The notes beneath the pieces are model-generated. The model was not told the origin of the DNA and ran no database searches. It saw only the letters and a list, made by a program, of their open reading frames with translations. The position numbers were made by a program, and so were the translations under genes. Shown here piece by piece: positions 8,143-16,094 of a stretch of 38,671 nucleotides of DNA; positions within the stretch are counted from its first letter, which is position 1; each line of letters starts with the position of its first letter. Source of the stretch: DATHTK01 sp035463295 (GTDB lineage: Bacteria; Actinomycetota; Rubrobacteria; Rubrobacterales; Rubrobacteraceae); assembly GCA_035463295.1 (NCBI GenBank), contig DATHTK010000044.1, forward strand, positions 1 to 38,671. Reading direction: 5' to 3'.

Positions 8143-8354
8143 CTACGGTCGGACCGCTACCGGCCTGTAGCCGCCAGAAAGCGCGTGTCCGCCCGCGCCC
8201 AGAAGACGCCGACCCCCTCGAAGCCCGCCTCCTCCATCCAGCGCAACTGATCGGGCAGCGTCGAGAGTCGGTCTATCAGGTGGGGGTGATCGTAGACGTT
8301 CCAGCGCTCGCGCACGAACAACTCGTGCGCCCGCCCATCGCCGCAAGTCTCCAC
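8143..8354 (-). pseudogene. Decayed C-terminus of a class I SAM methyltransferase
   Basis: One frame encodes YDHPHLIDRLSTLPDQLRWM then EEAGFEGVGVFWARA, which resembles the C-terminal end of small SAM-dependent methyltransferases. The expected ending (GHALSGGYRP) is found in a different frame a few bases later, so one base has been lost near 8190. Without that base the first frame stops early at RFLAATGR. The catalytic SAM-binding part is missing altogether; upstream sequence to 8396 gives no methyltransferase motif. I read this as a remnant rather than a functional small gene. Confidence 0.65.
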
Positions 8355-8396
8355 CGAGCTGCGTCGTACCTCCCGCGCCGGAGCCGGGGGTTGGGG

Positions 8397-9275
8397 TCAG
8401 GAGTAGAGGGTCGGGGGCCTCCGGCGTCGGCGGCTCTTTTTCAAGATGTCCTCCTTGGCGGCCGCGGGCGAGATCCGCGGGTCGCGGGCCTCGAGGGCGA
8501 GCCGCTCGCGGTGGTCGACGATCCAGAGGTACAGGTCGAGCTCGGTGCGTCCGGGGAAGGCGTCGAGGATGCGATCCTCCCGGATCATGTGCGCTATCGG
8601 GGAGTACTGGTACTCGTACCAGTCCCTCAGGGCCTCCTCGGGGGTGACGTGGCGTCTCCAGAGCTGGGAGATCTTGAAGCCGTGGGCCTCGATATAGGTG
8701 GCCAGTTTCCTGTAGTCGTCGACATCGGAGAGCTCGAGTTTCACCTCGGGAAGAACCCGGTCGACGGGCAGGCGCTCCAGGAGGCGGCGCTGCTCGAGCT
8801 TGTGAAGGAGGTCGCGCGAGGTGAGCGCCGAGTCCACCGGCACCCGGCTCCTGAGCTCGACGACCTCGGCGTCGATCATCTCGACGCCCTTCTGGCGGGC
8901 GACGGAGACCCGGTGGTTGCCGTCGTTCACGAAGTAGGCGTCCCCGATCTTGTAGAGGCTAACGGGCGGGAGCTCCTCGGATCGGTGCATCATCTGGTCG
9001 ATCTTCTTCCAGCGCTTGGCCATCTCGCCCTTCGAGGGGAGAAAGGCCCGGTCGAAGTCCCTGTGGCGACCGACGCTCCCCACTATCTTCGCGACGGGGA
9101 CTATCCTCATCCCCAGGTAGACCTGCTCGACGGCTCCCAGCGCGCTCTTGACCTCGTCGAAAGAGAGCAGCCGGTTGGAGCCGGGGTCCCCACGCAGGTA
9201 GGCGCCGACCTTGCGCACAAACGCCCGCCTGCGGGCGCGGGTGAAGTCCTTGTCGGCCTGGAAGTCGGCGTCCAT
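8397..9275 (-). CDS. ParB-like N-terminal domain protein
   Basis: The 292-residue product carries a ParB/Srx-like fold at about 98-145: VSLYKIGDAYFVNDGNHR followed by VSVARQKG. GNHRVSVAR corresponds to the GxxRxxA-type nucleotide-binding box of ParB-like proteins. The rest is helical, charged and ends in a basic tail (KKSRRRRRPP), which could bind nucleic acid. It lacks the helix-turn-helix and the partner parA of true partition systems, so I do not call it ParB. The ATG at 9275 follows GAGGAGAT. It lies 70 bases after the metallophosphoesterase gene on the same strand, probably one transcript. Its role is unknown; ParB-fold proteins of this kind include CTP-dependent switches and kinases. 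Confidence 0.75.
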   Translation of the reverse strand: MDADFQADKDFTRARRRAFVRKVGAYLRGDPGSNRLLSFDEVKSALGAVEQVYLGMRIVPVAKIVGSVGRHRDFDRAFLPSKGEMAKRWKKIDQMMHRSEELPPVSLYKIGDAYFVNDGNHRVSVARQKGVEMIDAEVVELRSRVPVDSALTSRDLLHKLEQRRLLERLPVDRVLPEVKLELSDVDDYRKLATYIEAHGFKISQLWRRHVTPEEALRDWYEYQYSPIAHMIREDRILDAFPGRTELDLYLWIVDHRERLALEARDPRISPAAAKEDILKKSRRRRRPPTLYS

Positions 9276-9345
9276 ATCTCCTCGGAAATCTACAACCTGC
9301 GGCCCCGGTGAACAAGGCGACCGATGGGCATTGGATGTGGCGGGG

Positions 9346-9966
9346 TCACACCTCCAGCATGTGGTGTCCGAAGACGTTTACAACCTTGGTGGAGCCCCGG
9401 CTTACCACCCTCCGTCGATCTGCGCCGTAGAGGTGAACGTGGCCGTGCAGCCAGAGGGAGGGCTCGTAGCGGTCGATGAGACCGAGAAAAGACTCGAAGC
9501 CGATGTGGGCCTGGTCTTCCTCGTCGCCCAGACCAAAGGGTGGGGAGTGAGTGACGAAGACCGCTGGCCGCGTCCTCCCGAGTAGGGTTCGCCACCCGAT
9601 CCTGGCCGAGAGCGCCCTCGCCCGGCGGCGCATCTGGCGCTCGGTGTATTGGTTGGGACCGCCGGAGTAGAGGCGCGAGCCGGAGAGGCCCGCGACTACG
9701 AGGCCGCCGCCGACCTCGTCTTTCGCCTGGACGATCCGGCCGTCGAGCGGGGTGCAGCCCCCCGGATACTCGGGGCCGTCCGGGGCGGGGTCGTGGTTGC
9801 CGAGCACGTAGTAGAGGGGCACCCCGAGAAAGGTGATGAGGTACTCCAGGTAGTCGAAGGGGAGGTCGCCGCAGGAGATAACAGCGTCCACTCCCCGCGC
9901 GTAGGAGGTTAGGTTCGGTCCGTAGAGCAACTGCTCCACGTGGTCGCTGACGCAGAGGATCTTCAC
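9346..9966 (-). CDS. Calcineurin-type metallophosphoesterase
   Basis: A 206-residue cytosolic phosphoesterase with the family's metal-binding blocks in order: VSDHVEQ (residues 6-12), ISCGDLPFDYLEYL (about 30-43), LGNHDPAP (about 55-62), THSPPFGLGD (about 139-148) and HGHVHLYG (about 174-181). The first block reads DHV rather than the common DxH, a variant seen in short bacterial members. The GTG start at 9966 follows AGAAAGGAACCC, a good Shine-Dalgarno. A -10-like TATGCT lies at 9995-9990 on the minus strand. It is divergent from the NUDIX gene and leads the ParB-like gene. The substrate cannot be told from sequence. Confidence 0.88.
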   Translation of the reverse strand: MKILCVSDHVEQLLYGPNLTSYARGVDAVISCGDLPFDYLEYLITFLGVPLYYVLGNHDPAPDGPEYPGGCTPLDGRIVQAKDEVGGGLVVAGLSGSRLYSGGPNQYTERQMRRRARALSARIGWRTLLGRTRPAVFVTHSPPFGLGDEEDQAHIGFESFLGLIDRYEPSLWLHGHVHLYGADRRRVVSRGSTKVVNVFGHHMLEV

Positions 9967-10115
9967 GGGTTCCTTTCTGTCACCCGGTTAGCATACCCTC
10001 TCCCGCCGGGACGAGCCGTCGCGGAACTACTCGGCCACGCGCCTCTCCGAGCGGATTAGCGGCCGGGGAGCACGGGTAGGACCTCGGGCAGGTATCCGAT
10101 ACGGGAGGTGGAGGT

Positions 10116-10511
10116 TTGGCGGGTCCCGAGACACCAAAGCTCACGGTCGACGTGGTCATAATTTCGGAGGAGGGGGTAGTACTGATCCGGCGCGGCACCG
10201 AGCCCTTCGCCGGGCAGTGGGCGCTGCCGGGGGGCTTCGTCGAGGTGGGGGAGACCGTGGAGGAGGCGGCGATCCGCGAGGCGGCCGAGGAGACGGGCCT
10301 CGCCGTCGAGGTCGCGCGCCTCGTCGGCGTGTACTCCGACCCCGAGCGCGACCCGCGCGGGCACAACGTCAGCGTCGCCTTTCTGGCCCGCGTCCTGAGC
10401 GGCGAGCTCTCCGCCGCCACGGACGCTTCGGAGGTCGCCCTGATCGACCCCTCTTCCGTCGAGCTGGCCTTCGACCACCGTAGGATCGTGAACGACGCCC
10501 TGGGCCTCTAG
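10116..10511 (+). CDS. NUDIX hydrolase, ADP-ribose pyrophosphatase-like
   Basis: This 131-residue enzyme should hydrolyse a nucleoside diphosphate linked to another group. The complete Nudix box is present: G40-x5-E46-x7-R54-E55-x2-E58-E59-x-G61-L62, preceded by WALPGG, the usual entry strand. The short length and GVYSDPERDPRGHNVSVAFL are typical of the ADP-ribose / NMN-processing branch. The TTG start at 10116 is preceded by GGAGGTGGAGG, which decides it. The gene stands alone on the plus strand, divergent from the metallophosphoesterase and about 90 bases before nfeD. Exact substrate is not predictable. Confidence 0.9.
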   Translation: MAGPETPKLTVDVVIISEEGVVLIRRGTEPFAGQWALPGGFVEVGETVEEAAIREAAEETGLAVEVARLVGVYSDPERDPRGHNVSVAFLARVLSGELSAATDASEVALIDPSSVELAFDHRRIVNDALGL

Positions 10512-10573
10512 TGACATAGAGGGTCGAAGACCTCGCACGCCCCAATGGTGCCGGGCGGCGCTACCGGCGGCGC

Positions 10574-10582
10574 TGGTATAGA
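10574..10582 (+). promoter_or_regulatory. Extended -10 promoter for the nfeD-stomatin pair
   Basis: TGG followed by TATAGA forms an extended -10 element ending 22 bases before the GTG start of nfeD, leaving room for the AGAGGAGG Shine-Dalgarno. No good -35 is visible, which extended -10 promoters tolerate. Confidence 0.45.
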
Positions 10583-10604
10583 ATCATGCCAGAGGAGGCC
10601 ACCG

Positions 10605-11072
10605 GTGGAAAACGTCTACATCATCTTCTGGGCCGTGTTGGCCGCCCTCGCCTTTGTCGGGGAGCTTCTGTCGGTCTCGTTCTTTCTGCTGTTCTTCTCG
10701 CTCGGCGCTCTCGTCGGGCTGCTTCTGGCGGCCCTCGGAGCTGGGGTCGTGGCGCAGGTCGTGGGGTTTATCGGGGCGTCGGTCTTGAGCATGCTCGTGC
10801 TGCGCCCGACGCTCTTGCACAGGATCTCCTCCCGGACCAGCGAGCGTTACGTGGGGCCTGGGAGCATAACGGGCAAGAGTGGGGTCATTACAACCGCCAT
10901 CGAGCCCGGGGGAAGCGGGACGGTGCGTATAGGCAGCGGGGAGTTCTGGTCAGCCCGGGCGCTGTACCCGGATCAGGGCCTCGAGACCGGAACGCGGGTC
11001 CGGGTGCTGGATACTGACGGGGTCACGGCGCTGGTCGAGGCGCTGGGCCTCGAGGAAGGAGAGAAGTCGTGA
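10605..11072 (+). CDS. NfeD-like membrane protein
   Basis: The 155-residue protein has two to three membrane helices within residues 4-70 (NVYIIFWAVLAALAFVGELL, FFLLFFSLGALVGLLLAALG) and a C-terminal OB-fold domain (about 85-150; GKSGVITTAIEPGGSGTVRI, TRVRVLDTDGVTALVE). NfeD proteins work with stomatin-like SPFH proteins in membrane quality control, and that partner is encoded immediately downstream with a GTGA overlap. I start at GTG 10605 because AGAGGAGG lies just upstream; the open frame extends 60 bases further without support. It is the short NfeD1b type lacking the ClpP-like protease domain. Confidence 0.88.
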   Translation: MENVYIIFWAVLAALAFVGELLSVSFFLLFFSLGALVGLLLAALGAGVVAQVVGFIGASVLSMLVLRPTLLHRISSRTSERYVGPGSITGKSGVITTAIEPGGSGTVRIGSGEFWSARALYPDQGLETGTRVRVLDTDGVTALVEALGLEEGEKS

Positions 11073-12040
11073 GCGTTGGGCTCGTAATCCTTATGGTACT
11101 CGCCTTCGTTGTGTTCCTGGTGGTGGCGCGGAGCGTCAGGATCATCCCTCAGAGCAGGGTCGCTATCGTGCAGCGCCTCGGGCGCTACCACCGCACCGCC
11201 CAGAGCGGGCTCACCTTCGTGGTCCCGATAGTGGACCGGATGCTCCCGAAGACCGACCTCAGGGAGCAGGTCGTCGCCTTCCAGCCGCAGGCGGTCATCA
11301 CCAACGACAACGTCGGGATGCAGATCTCGACGGTCGTCTACTACCAGGTCGTCGACGCCCGGGCCGCCGAGTACGAGGTCGCCAACTTCCACCTCGCCCT
11401 CGAGCAGATAACCCAGACCACCCTGCGCAACGTCATAGGGAACCTCATCCTCGACAAGACCCTCACCTCCCGCGACGAGATAAACGCAAAGCTGCGCACG
11501 GTTCTGGACGAGGTCACCGAGAAGTGGGGCATCCGGGTGACGCGGGTGGAGCTCAAGGAGATCATCCCCCCGCGCGACATCCAGCAGGCGATGGAGAAGC
11601 AGATGCAGGCCGAGCGGACTCGCCGCGCCGCGATCCTGACCGCCGAGGGCGACAAGCGCGCCGCGATCCTCAAATCCGAGGGCGAGAAGGAGTCCGCGAT
11701 CCTGAGGGCCCAGGGCGACCGCGAGGCGGCCGTTCTGCGCGCCGAGGGCGAAGCGGAGGCGTACCGAAACGTCCAGGGCGCCCAGATCGAGATGACCGGC
11801 GCTCTCTTCGAGCGCCTCGGGGACTCGGAGTTGAGCCCCGAGGCGCTGCGCTTTCTCTACCTGAGGGCCCTTCCGGAGATGGCCAAGGGTCCGGCCAGCA
11901 AGCTCTTCGTCGTCCCCTCCGAGATCCAGGATCTTGCCGGCACGATCGGTACCCTCGCTGGCGGGGCGAGCATGGCCGCCGACGGCCCGAAGCAAGAAGA
12001 GAGCCGGCGCGGGCTGGACGCCCCGGGCATCGGCCGCTGA
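11069..12040 (+). CDS. SPFH/Band 7 (stomatin-like, QmcA/slipin) protein
   Basis: A 323-residue membrane-associated scaffold protein. One N-terminal helix (residues 2-21) is followed by the Band 7 domain (about 25-190: IIPQSRVAIVQRLGRYHR, FVVPIVDRM, EIIPPRDIQQAMEKQMQAER). A helical coiled-coil tract at about 190-235 consists of 11-residue repeats (AAILTAEGDKR, AAILKSEGEKE, SAILRAQGDRE, AAVLRAEGEAE), as in oligomeric slipins. The GTG start overlaps the nfeD stop by four bases, so the two are translated together, which fits the known NfeD-stomatin partnership. The Gly/Arg-rich tail is probably disordered. Function beyond membrane microdomain organisation is unknown. Confidence 0.92.
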   Translation: MSVGLVILMVLAFVVFLVVARSVRIIPQSRVAIVQRLGRYHRTAQSGLTFVVPIVDRMLPKTDLREQVVAFQPQAVITNDNVGMQISTVVYYQVVDARAAEYEVANFHLALEQITQTTLRNVIGNLILDKTLTSRDEINAKLRTVLDEVTEKWGIRVTRVELKEIIPPRDIQQAMEKQMQAERTRRAAILTAEGDKRAAILKSEGEKESAILRAQGDREAAVLRAEGEAEAYRNVQGAQIEMTGALFERLGDSELSPEALRFLYLRALPEMAKGPASKLFVVPSEIQDLAGTIGTLAGGASMAADGPKQEESRRGLDAPGIGR

Positions 12041-12183
12041 AGAGGACCGGCCAGGACCCGGCAACGCCCCGATCTTTCGGCGACACCACAACAGAGTTCC
12101 GTTTGTCATGCAACGTCGCGCCTCAGCGGGTATGCTGACCGAATGACACGGCGGGGGTAACGTCCTGGAGAGAAGGGGGTAAG

Positions 12184-12654
12184 GTGAAGCGGTTGCTTAT
12201 CTTGTTGACGGTTACGGCGACGGGGTTCTTGCTGCTAGCGGGCACGGTCGCGGTTGCGAAGACGCTCGCCTGCGGCGGGGGAGCGTGCTACGGCACCAAC
12301 AACTCCGACACCATGTACGGCAGCTCCAAGCGAGACGTCATGTACGGCCTCAGGGGCGGTGACGTGATGCGCGGCAACGGCGGCAACGATTACATAAACG
12401 GCGACGGTGGTAGGGACAGGCTCACCGGCGGCAGGGGCGACGATACGCTCGCCGGCGCCAAGGGTGACGACGCTCTGAACGGCGGCAGTGGCAACGACAC
12501 CCTCAACGGCGGCAACGGCAACGACCGCGTAGAGGCGGCCGACGGGATGAAGGACCGGATCAACTGCGGTAACGGGACCAGGGACGTTGTCATCTTCGAT
12601 CGCGGCCTGGACGTCGTTAACTTCGACAGCTGCGAGATACGCTACCCGCGCTAG
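12184..12654 (+). CDS. Small secreted RTX-type calcium-binding repeat protein
   Basis: A 156-residue exported protein. Residues 1-25 are a signal peptide (MKRLLILLTVTATGFLLLAG). Residues about 40-118 hold eight or so nonapeptide-like repeats of the GGxGxDxL type (GGNDYINGDG, GGRGDDTLAG, GGSGNDTLNG, GGNGNDRVEA), the calcium-binding beta-roll signature. The C-terminal cap has INCGNGTRDVV and FDSCEIRYPR, and two earlier cysteines (C30, C35) could form disulfides. The GTG start is preceded by AGAAGGGGGTAAG. No type I secretion genes are nearby and a signal peptide is present, so it is likely exported by Sec. It lacks any enzymatic domain; a structural or cell-surface role is an inference. Confidence 0.85.
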   Translation: MKRLLILLTVTATGFLLLAGTVAVAKTLACGGGACYGTNNSDTMYGSSKRDVMYGLRGGDVMRGNGGNDYINGDGGRDRLTGGRGDDTLAGAKGDDALNGGSGNDTLNGGNGNDRVEAADGMKDRINCGNGTRDVVIFDRGLDVVNFDSCEIRYPR

Positions 12655-12846
12655 ACGCCGCCGGCCGGGCATAGGTGTAGGGGACTTGGACGCACGCCTT
12701 TTCGCGGTCGACTGCGCGCGTCAGGTCGGACGTGGGCGGGATCAAGGTCCCGTAGAAGCGCCTCTGCTTGTGGCAGCGTTTATACTCCCGTTCGCTCTGG
12801 ACCGTTACCATGTTAAGCAGGGCATCGGCTAGGCACGGAGGAGCGT

Positions 12847-13740
12847 ATGAAAGTTCTCATCAGCGGGGCGACGGGGCTTATCGGGCTGGAACTGGTCGCA
12901 GCGCTGGGGAGCGCAGGCCACGGGGTAACCCGCCTTACCCGCTCGCCCCGAGGGCCCGAAGACGTCGGATGGGATCCGCTGGCGGGTAAGATCGACGCTT
13001 TGCGGCTCGGCGGACACGACGCCGTGGTGCACCTCGCGGGCGAGAGCATCGCCGAGGGGCGATGGAACGCCGCGAAGAAGCGGCGCATTATGGAGAGCCG
13101 GTCGCAGGGCACGCGACTGCTTGCAGAGACGATATCCGGCCTCTCCGAGAGGCCGGGAGTGCTGGTCAGCGCCTCGGGGATAAACTACTACGGCGACCGG
13201 GGAGACGAGGTGATGACCGAGGAGAGCGCGCCCGGCTCGGACTTCCTGGCCGAGGTCTGCAAGGTGTGGGAGGCGTCGGCCGACCCCGCGCGGGAGGCCG
13301 GCATCAGGGTCGTCCACCCGCGAATGGGGATCGTGCTGAGCCCGAAGGGTGGCGCTCTAGGCCGGACGCTCCCCATCTTCAAGCTCGGCGGGGGGGGCAG
13401 GATCGGGAGCGGCCGACAGTGGTGGAGCTGGGTCTCGCTCGCCGACGTCGTCGGCGCCATAGTGCACGCCCTCGGGAACGAAGCCCTCGAGGGTGCGGTC
13501 AACGTGACGTCGCCCAATCCCCTCACCAACGCACAGTACACGAAGGTACTGGGCAAGGTCCTGAACCGTCCGACCGTCTTCCCGCTCCCGGCCCCGGCCG
13601 CGAGGCTGGCTTTGGGCGAGGTGGCGGACGCGCTGCTCCTCGCGAGCCAGCGCGTGCGGCCCGCGAGGCTCGAAGCGACCGGCTACGAGTTCCGCCACCC
13701 GGAGCTCGAAGGAGCGCTGCGGCACCTTCTGAGGAAGTAG
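12847..13740 (+). CDS. TIGR01777-family SDR epimerase (SulA/YfcH-like)
   Basis: The 297-residue protein is an extended short-chain dehydrogenase of the TIGR01777 group. The NAD(P)-binding loop is MKVLISGATGLIGLELVAAL at the N-terminus; family motifs follow: VVHLAGESIAEGRW (about 60-73), KKRRIMESR, SASGINYYGDRGDE (YYG region with catalytic Tyr), FLAEVCKVWE, RMGIVLSPKGGAL and QWWSWVSLADV. A DUF1731-type C-terminal part is recognised from NVTSPNPLTNAQY and PLPAPAARLALGE. The ATG at 12847 follows GGAGGAGCGT. A -10-like TATACT lies at 12781-12786. It ends convergent to tyrA with a shared hairpin. The substrate of this family is not established. Confidence 0.92.
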   Translation: MKVLISGATGLIGLELVAALGSAGHGVTRLTRSPRGPEDVGWDPLAGKIDALRLGGHDAVVHLAGESIAEGRWNAAKKRRIMESRSQGTRLLAETISGLSERPGVLVSASGINYYGDRGDEVMTEESAPGSDFLAEVCKVWEASADPAREAGIRVVHPRMGIVLSPKGGALGRTLPIFKLGGGGRIGSGRQWWSWVSLADVVGAIVHALGNEALEGAVNVTSPNPLTNAQYTKVLGKVLNRPTVFPLPAPAARLALGEVADALLLASQRVRPARLEATGYEFRHPELEGALRHLLRK

Positions 13741-13790
13741 TAGAGCGCTTCCCGCGCCGTGCGAAACGACCTCTGAGCCTCTGGGTGACC

Positions 13791-13812
13791 GGAGCGGCGT
13801 TCGCTGCCGCTC
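13791..13812. terminator. Hairpin between convergent genes
   Basis: GAGCGGC (13792-13798) pairs with GCCGCTC (13806-13812); with one bulge the stem can extend to a stable TTCG loop. It lies 51 bases after the epimerase stop and four bases from the tyrA stop, so it may end both transcripts. No T-run is present. Confidence 0.45.
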
Positions 13813-13815
13813 AGA

Positions 13816-14862
13816 TCAGGCCAGGATCTCCGCCCGGAAGCCCGCATCGCGCAGCAGTTCCCGGGCCAGCGGAGCGGCCTCCGCGTCCAGCGTCAGGACG
13901 AGGGCGGCGCGCTCGGTGTTGGAGTGCCGCACGTAGAGGTCGAGGATGTTTATGCTGTTCGATCCCATCAGGGTCGTTACCTCGGCGAAGACGCCGGGCC
14001 TGTTCTCGACGGGGACGGCGAGCTCGACGTTGTCACCGGTGCCCTCGATGAGGATGCCACCCAGGGCGTCGTAGGCCTCGCGGGCCTCTACGAAGCGGCG
14101 CTCCATGCTCTTCTTGTCCTGGATCTCGCTACCGAGTTGCGCCATCGCCCCGGCGAACGCCCCGAGGGCCTGGCCCAGGGCCGGCGCGTTCTCCGCCAGG
14201 ATGTCCGACCACAGGGAGGGGTTCGACGCCCCTACCCGCGTGAGGTCCCTGAAAGAGGGGCCGGCGAAGGAGAGGGCCTCCGGCGAGATGTCCGATGCTA
14301 CCTTCAGCAGCGCCGCCGCCATGAGGTGGGGAAGGTGCGAGAGGGCGGCCATGAGGAGGTCGTGCTTCTCGGGGTCCACCGCCGTCGGGACCGCGCCCAG
14401 GGAGCGGACGAACCCCGAGACCTCCCGGTAGGCCCCGGGGTCCGTCTTGTCCGTGGGGGTGAGGAAGTAGCGGGCGCCCTCGATGAGGTTCGCCCGCGCG
14501 TTCGCGACCCCCGAGAGCTGGCTTCCGGCCATCGGGTGCCCGCCGACGAAGCGCAGACCCCGGTTTTCGGCCTCGCTCACGATGGCGGTCTTCGTACTTG
14601 CGACGTCGGTGACGAGGGCGTTCGTTGGAGCGAGATCGCCCAGGAGGCCGGTGATCCTGGAGATAGGCGCGGCGAGCACGACGAGATCGGCCTCCCGCAC
14701 CTCCTTCATGGTGGAAGCGCGGTCCACGGCGCCCAGAGACGCAGCATCCTCCAGCACCGCCGGCGCATCCACGCCGATGACCTCCCACCCGGCGGCTCGG
14801 GCGGCGAGGCCGACGGAGCCCCCGATCAGTCCGACCCCCACTATCCCCAGAGCCCGGCTCAG
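13816..14862 (-). CDS. tyrA: Prephenate dehydrogenase with ACT domain, CTG start
   Basis: The enzyme oxidatively decarboxylates prephenate to 4-hydroxyphenylpyruvate in tyrosine synthesis. Its 348 residues comprise a Rossmann domain (GIVGVGLIGGSVGL at the N-terminus), family motifs FVGGHPMAGSQ and LSHLPHLMAAAL around the active site, GPSFRDLTRVGASNP, and a C-terminal ACT domain (about 275-348; VPVENRPGVFAEVTTLMGSN) that probably gives tyrosine feedback. The start is unusual. The first strand and glycine loop require initiation at or before the CTG at 14862, which overlaps the TGA of the aminotransferase gene (CTGA) and has AGGAG seven bases upstream. No ATG, GTG or TTG lies at a better place; a GTG eight codons later would cut the first strand. 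Confidence 0.92.
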   Translation of the reverse strand: MSRALGIVGVGLIGGSVGLAARAAGWEVIGVDAPAVLEDAASLGAVDRASTMKEVREADLVVLAAPISRITGLLGDLAPTNALVTDVASTKTAIVSEAENRGLRFVGGHPMAGSQLSGVANARANLIEGARYFLTPTDKTDPGAYREVSGFVRSLGAVPTAVDPEKHDLLMAALSHLPHLMAAALLKVASDISPEALSFAGPSFRDLTRVGASNPSLWSDILAENAPALGQALGAFAGAMAQLGSEIQDKKSMERRFVEAREAYDALGGILIEGTGDNVELAVPVENRPGVFAEVTTLMGSNSINILDLYVRHSNTERAALVLTLDAEAAPLARELLRDAGFRAEILA

Positions 14863-15926
14863 GGGAGGGCTCCTATCACCCTGTCGTTCTCCTCGGAGTT
14901 GCCGATCGTGACGCGGCTCCAACCCGGGAAGCCAAGAGCTTCGCCCTCGCGGATAAGGACCCCGGCCCTCTCGAAGACCTCGGGACCCGTCTCGACGAGG
15001 ACGAAGTTCCCTTGTGAGGGAATGTAGTCCAGTCCGGCCGCTGCGAAGGCGTCCTGGACGCGCGCCCGCTCCCGGATCACGAAGCGGGCGCGAGCCTCGA
15101 TCTGCTCCCGGGCGCGCATCGAGGCCGTCGCGGCGACCTGTGCGGCCAGGTTGACGGAGAAGGGGAAGCGGACCCTCTCGGCGTAGTCGGCGACGCGCTC
15201 CGGGGCGATCCCGTAGCCGGCCCTGAAGCCCGCGAGCCCGTGCGCCTTGGAGAAGGTGCGGATCACGGCGACGTTCTCCCTTTCGAGGGCGAGGGCGTGG
15301 GAGCCGTGGTAGGCCGGGTCTGCGACGAACTCCTGGTAGGCCTCGTCCAGGATCAGGAGGACGTTCTCGGGGAGCCCGTCGGCGAGGCGGCGAGCCTCGT
15401 CGAGGCTCAGGTACGTCCCCGTCGGGTTGTTCGGGTTCGAGACGATCACGGACCGCGTCCTCCCGGTCACGGCGGAGAGGAGCGCCTCCGGCTTTACGGC
15501 GTGGCGCTCCGTGAGGGGGACCCTCTTGCTCTCGAGCCCGAGCGTAACGCAGATCGCGCCATAGAGGCTGAACGAAGGCCACGGGAAGAGGACCTCTCCT
15601 GGGCGCTCGACGAGCTGCAGCAAGTTGAAGAGCACCTCGCTCGACCCGTTGCCGACGAGGATGTTCCTCATCGGCTCGGCGCCGGGGTTCGCGGCCGCTA
15701 CCGCTTCGCGCAGGTCCCGCACGTGGCGGTCGGGGTAGCGGTTGGCGCGGGGCATGGCCTCGGCGAGCGCGGCCTCGGCCTCTGGGAGCGGTCCGAAGGA
15801 GAGCTCGTTGGAGGTCAGCTTCACGAAGCCGTCCGGGCCACCCCGCTCGGCGTCCGCCTCCTGCGACCCGCGCGGCGGACGGTACGGCGCGAGGGGGTCG
15901 AGCTCGGGTCTAAAGTCTATAGCCAC
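14859..15926 (-). CDS. hisC: HisC-like PLP aminotransferase, probably aromatic
   Basis: A 355-residue fold-type I aminotransferase of the histidinol-phosphate family. Recognisable parts: KLTSNELSFGP near the N-terminus, RYPDRHVRDLREAV, VGNGSSEVLFNLL, the PLP-contacting SNPNNPTGTY and LLILDEAYQEF, the Schiff-base lysine in IRTFSKAHGLAGFRAGYG, and the substrate-binding arginine near the end (GWSRVTIGN). The GTG start at 15926 has only a weak Shine-Dalgarno. It is translationally coupled to tyrA and divergent from chorismate mutase and DAHP synthase, with no other histidine genes in the window. I infer that it transaminates phenylpyruvate or 4-hydroxyphenylpyruvate, possibly besides histidinol phosphate; the sequence alone cannot separate these. 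Confidence 0.88.
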   Translation of the reverse strand: MAIDFRPELDPLAPYRPPRGSQEADAERGGPDGFVKLTSNELSFGPLPEAEAALAEAMPRANRYPDRHVRDLREAVAAANPGAEPMRNILVGNGSSEVLFNLLQLVERPGEVLFPWPSFSLYGAICVTLGLESKRVPLTERHAVKPEALLSAVTGRTRSVIVSNPNNPTGTYLSLDEARRLADGLPENVLLILDEAYQEFVADPAYHGSHALALERENVAVIRTFSKAHGLAGFRAGYGIAPERVADYAERVRFPFSVNLAAQVAATASMRAREQIEARARFVIRERARVQDAFAAAGLDYIPSQGNFVLVETGPEVFERAGVLIREGEALGFPGWSRVTIGNSEENDRVIGALP

Positions 15927-16055
15927 AGGCTTTCAGATTCTTCGTTCGAGAGACCATAGTCGCTAAAGACTAAGCCCCCGATTGCTGCCCTGCAACAGGG
16001 GTGGTGCGATCTCTCGAGTACACGCTTCTCGGAGCTTGCCGACGGCTCTCGCCGT

Positions 16056-16084
16056 TTGCCTTATGTGCCATGTACAGATAGAAT
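16056..16084 (+). promoter_or_regulatory. Promoter of the chorismate mutase-DAHP synthase genes
   Basis: TTGCCT (16056-16061), a 17-base spacer and TAGAAT (16079-16084) make a good sigma-70 type promoter. The expected start of transcription is near 16091, four bases before the ATG at 16095, and there is no Shine-Dalgarno, so the mRNA is probably leaderless. Confidence 0.65.
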
Positions 16085-16094
16085 CGCTACTTCT

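Noticed and set aside
8397..9275. A chromosome-partition ParB.
   Set aside because: There is no parA neighbour, no helix-turn-helix after the ParB-like domain and no parS-like 16-base palindrome nearby.
7587..9311. A 574-codon open frame on the plus strand.
   Set aside because: It is antisense to sppA, the methyltransferase remnant and the ParB-like gene, which carry recognisable motifs; the long frame has none.
10973..12109. A 378-codon minus-strand frame opposite the stomatin-like gene.
   Set aside because: Antisense shadow; the plus-strand gene has a full Band 7 domain and operon context.
12784..12846. A firm promoter for the TIGR01777 epimerase at TATACT (12781-12786).
   Set aside because: No -35 is found at 16-18 bases and the hexamer is 60 bases from the start, so I mention it only as possible.
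13062..14051. A 329-codon plus-strand frame overlapping the epimerase and tyrA.
   Set aside because: Out of frame with both real genes and dominated by Arg and Gly.
14863..15582. An upstream extension of tyrA by 240 codons.
   Set aside because: The extension overlaps the aminotransferase gene in another frame, is extremely Arg/Pro-rich and has no domain; tyrA is complete from the CTG at 14862.
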